Source: Microbacterium ureisolvens (GTDB lineage Bacteria; Actinomycetota; Actinomycetes; Actinomycetales; Microbacteriaceae). From it: a stretch of DNA of 64,000 bases. Made by a program: the position numbers and the translations under genes. The notes under the pieces were generated by a model. The model saw nothing but the letters and a program-made list of their open reading frames with translations. It had not been told where the DNA came from and searched no databases. The DNA lies in contig NZ_JADIJE010000012.1 in assembly GCF_015278315.1 (NCBI RefSeq), positions 1 through 64,000 of the forward strand. The letters run 5' to 3'. Below are positions 62,603 through 64,000 of the stretch, one piece after another (the first letter of the stretch is position 1; each line of letters opens with the position of its first letter).

Positions 62603-63283
62603 TCACACGCCGGGCCACGAGTCGGCGAGCTTGGTCAGCAGCCGTGCCAGCTCGGCGCGCTCGGCGTCGGTGAAGGCGGCGAGCGCGGCGTCGATCGCCT
62701 CGCGCCGCTCGCCCCGGAAGCCGCGCACCAGCCGCGTTCCGGCATCCGTCAGCGCCACGCGGGTGCGACGAGCGTCGTCAGGGTCGGCCTCGCGGCGAGC
62801 CAGTTCGAGCTCGACCGCCTGCTGTACGAGTCGCGACGCGCGCGGCTGATCGACGCCGATCGCGTCGGCGATCTCGCCCACCGAGAGGGGGTGGGATGCC
62901 GCGGCCAGCGCCTCGAGCAATCGCATCCGTGCCGGCCCGCCGATGCGGCCGCCCGCGCCCCAGGGCGGGGGTCCGAAGCCCCCGGGCGGGCCGAAGCCCG
63001 GTCCGCCACGACCCCAGGGACCGCCGCGGCCTCCGCGGCCGGGGAAGCCGCGGGTGGGGTCTTCGCCGTGGGCGTGGTCCGAGTCGTGCGCGTGGCCCGC
63101 GTCCGTGTGGTCCGCGCCGTGGCCGCTGTGTCCGTGCCCGCCGTGCGGCCCACCGTGGCCGTGGGCGTGCGTGCCCGCACCGTGCGGGCCTTCGGCCCAC
63201 GGCGGTCGCGGCATCCGTCGACCGCGCAGACGCGCGAGCGCAGCGGCGATGGCATCGGAAGGGTCGTCGGGTGCGGACGGCAT
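62603..63283 (-). CDS. MarR-type winged-helix regulator with His-rich N-terminus
   Basis: 226 residues. The first 115 are unusual: about 17 His with Gly and Asp (residues about 30-72, such as HAHGHGGPHGGHGHSGHG), then a Gly/Pro/Phe-rich linker (GFGPPGGFGPPPWGAGGR). A MarR-like winged helix occupies the rest: MRLLEALAAASHPLSVGEIADAIGVDQPRASRLVQQAVELEL, wing READPDDARRTRVALTDAG, and helix AFTDAERAELARLLTKLAD. The His-rich part could bind Zn, Ni or Cu, or simply be flexible. It faces another winged-helix gene across an extended dyad operator, so each may control the pair. ATG at 63283. Confidence 0.85.
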   Translation of the reverse strand: MPSAPDDPSDAIAAALARLRGRRMPRPPWAEGPHGAGTHAHGHGGPHGGHGHSGHGADHTDAGHAHDSDHAHGEDPTRGFPGRGGRGGPWGRGGPGFGPPGGFGPPPWGAGGRIGGPARMRLLEALAAASHPLSVGEIADAIGVDQPRASRLVQQAVELELARREADPDDARRTRVALTDAGTRLVRGFRGERREAIDAALAAFTDAERAELARLLTKLADSWPGV

Positions 63284-63294
63284 GCGTCCAATTT

Positions 63295-63339
63295 ACATGC
63301 GACTTGACATGGATTCGGAATCCATGTCACACTGCATGT
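63295..63339. promoter_or_regulatory. Extended dyad operator with four ACATG/CATGT half-sites
   Basis: The core 63305-63329 is a perfect 12-base inverted repeat (left arm TGACATGGATTC) around a single G. Half-sites ACATG at 63295 and 63307 and CATGT at 63323 and 63335 are all symmetric about 63317 with 12-base steps. A further CATGT lies at 63341. A TATAGT box for the plus-strand gene is at about 63354-63359. Confidence 0.88.
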
Positions 63340-63398
63340 ACATGTACAACGACATATAGTTCGGCGGCCAGCCCGGTCGCCCGCGAAAGGACTTCCTC

Positions 63399-64000
63399 AT
63401 GAACCACCTCGACGACAACGAAGAGAACAACGACAACACCGGCGGCGACCAGGCCGCCCGGCCCACCGAACCGCGCCCGCTCGGCTACTGGCTGCGCGCC
63501 GTCGACGCGCTCCTGACACGGGAGTTCGCCACGGCGCTCGAGGCAGAAGGCCTCACGCGACGGGACTGGATGCTGCTCAATGTGCTCGCGGGCGATGTCG
63601 ACGCCCCCGAGCTCCGCGAGCGCCTCGCCCGCAAAGGCAAGCGCCTGCGCGGACTGGAGGAGCGCGGCTGGGTCCAGCAGAACGGCGACGGCACGTGGAC
63701 CCTCACCGACCTCGGCACGAGCGAGAAGAAGCGCATCGGCGAGATCGTCGACGGCATCCGCGCCCGTGTCACCGCCGCCGTCGGCGACGACGAGGCTTAC
63801 ACCGCCCTCACCGGCTCGCTCGAGGCGATCGCCCGCGAGCTCGGCTGGGACGAGAGTGCGGCGGGCCGCAGACGCGGCTCCGGCCGTGGCTTCGGCCGCG
63901 GTCGCGGCTTCGGTCGCGGTCGTGGCGAGGGCTTCGGTCCCGGGTTCGGTCCCGGATTCCGCCCGGGCCACGGCGGGCCCGGCTTCGGCGGCCCTGGCTT
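63399..64000 (+). CDS. Winged-helix regulator with Gly/Arg/Phe-rich tail (partial, runs off the window)
   Basis: At least 200 residues; no stop before the window end. ATG follows AAAGGA. A polar start (NHLDDNEENNDNTGGDQ) leads into a MarR-like domain: LGYWLRAVDALLTREFATALEAEGLTRRDWMLLNVLAGDVDAPELRERLARKGKRLRGLEERGWVQQNGDGTWTLTDLG, which has the expected helix-turn-helix and wing. After KKRIGEIVDGIRARV and a dimerisation-like helix comes a Gly/Arg/Phe repeat (GFGRGRGFGRGRGEG) and then GFGPGFGPGF-type repeats up to the edge. It is divergent from the His-rich regulator. The two tails share the GFGP composition. Its targets are unknown. Confidence 0.8.
   Translation, partial: MNHLDDNEENNDNTGGDQAARPTEPRPLGYWLRAVDALLTREFATALEAEGLTRRDWMLLNVLAGDVDAPELRERLARKGKRLRGLEERGWVQQNGDGTWTLTDLGTSEKKRIGEIVDGIRARVTAAVGDDEAYTALTGSLEAIARELGWDESAAGRRRGSGRGFGRGRGFGRGRGEGFGPGFGPGFRPGHGGPGFGGPG

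Overview
The window is high-GC, densely packed bacterial DNA with frequent GTG starts and many leaderless-looking promoters. It carries an HspR/HAIR heat-shock circuit and an F420-type oxidoreductase. These traits point to an actinobacterium. The gene families and the recurring GGATGCC/GGCATCC heptamer suggest Microbacteriaceae, most likely Microbacterium or a close relative; this is inference, since no rRNA is present. I see no tRNA, rRNA, CRISPR array, prophage or insertion sequence, so the window reads as ordinary chromosome.

Left part (1-16 kb). The tail of a probable molybdenum-hydroxylase subunit is followed by xdhC, a GuaD-type guanine deaminase and an RraA-like protein, suggesting purine catabolism. 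An ArsR-type repressor faces an MFS exporter across two tandem operators. Next comes a type III polyketide synthase - methyltransferase - FAD oxygenase operon of the phenolic-lipid (srsABC) kind. A Tat-exported glycosidase-like protein and a UbiA prenyltransferase lie opposite it. clpB follows with an HspR-type operator and a downstream membrane gene, then a SulP transporter and a DUF7144 membrane protein.

Middle part (16-41 kb). A GlxA-type regulator faces a 38-residue membrane peptide across a four-half-site operator array. Beyond it are REP-like repeats, two family-4 glycosyltransferases, an LLM oxidoreductase, a GAP-family membrane protein and cardiolipin synthase. A SHOCT-domain envelope operon follows, then a run of channels and transporters (voltage-gated K+ type, ClC, two AI-2E-type permeases, DUF998). 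A TetR - MFS - amidohydrolase unit and a 1,116-residue LPXTG surface protein with six DUF5979-like repeats close this part.

Right part (41-64 kb). A gluconolactonase-like gene precedes the hspR/dnaJ/grpE/dnaK operon, read leftward, with a classical promoter overlapped by a HAIR operator. A second HAIR-like site sits next to the divergent DUF1801 gene. A very large LuxR-type ATPase regulator is divergent from a secreted subtilase fused to a beta-propeller-like tail. Two drug-efflux-type MFS genes, a membrane-anchored VWA/solute-binding protein and a BCCT osmolyte transporter follow. The window ends in two divergent winged-helix regulators, one with a His-rich N-terminus and one with a Gly/Arg/Phe-rich C-terminus, separated by a large perfect dyad.

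Where genes act together: HspR, encoded here, probably controls both its own operon and clpB, so most of the core protein-disaggregation machinery and its repressor lie within 33 kb. Coordinates of motifs were read by eye.
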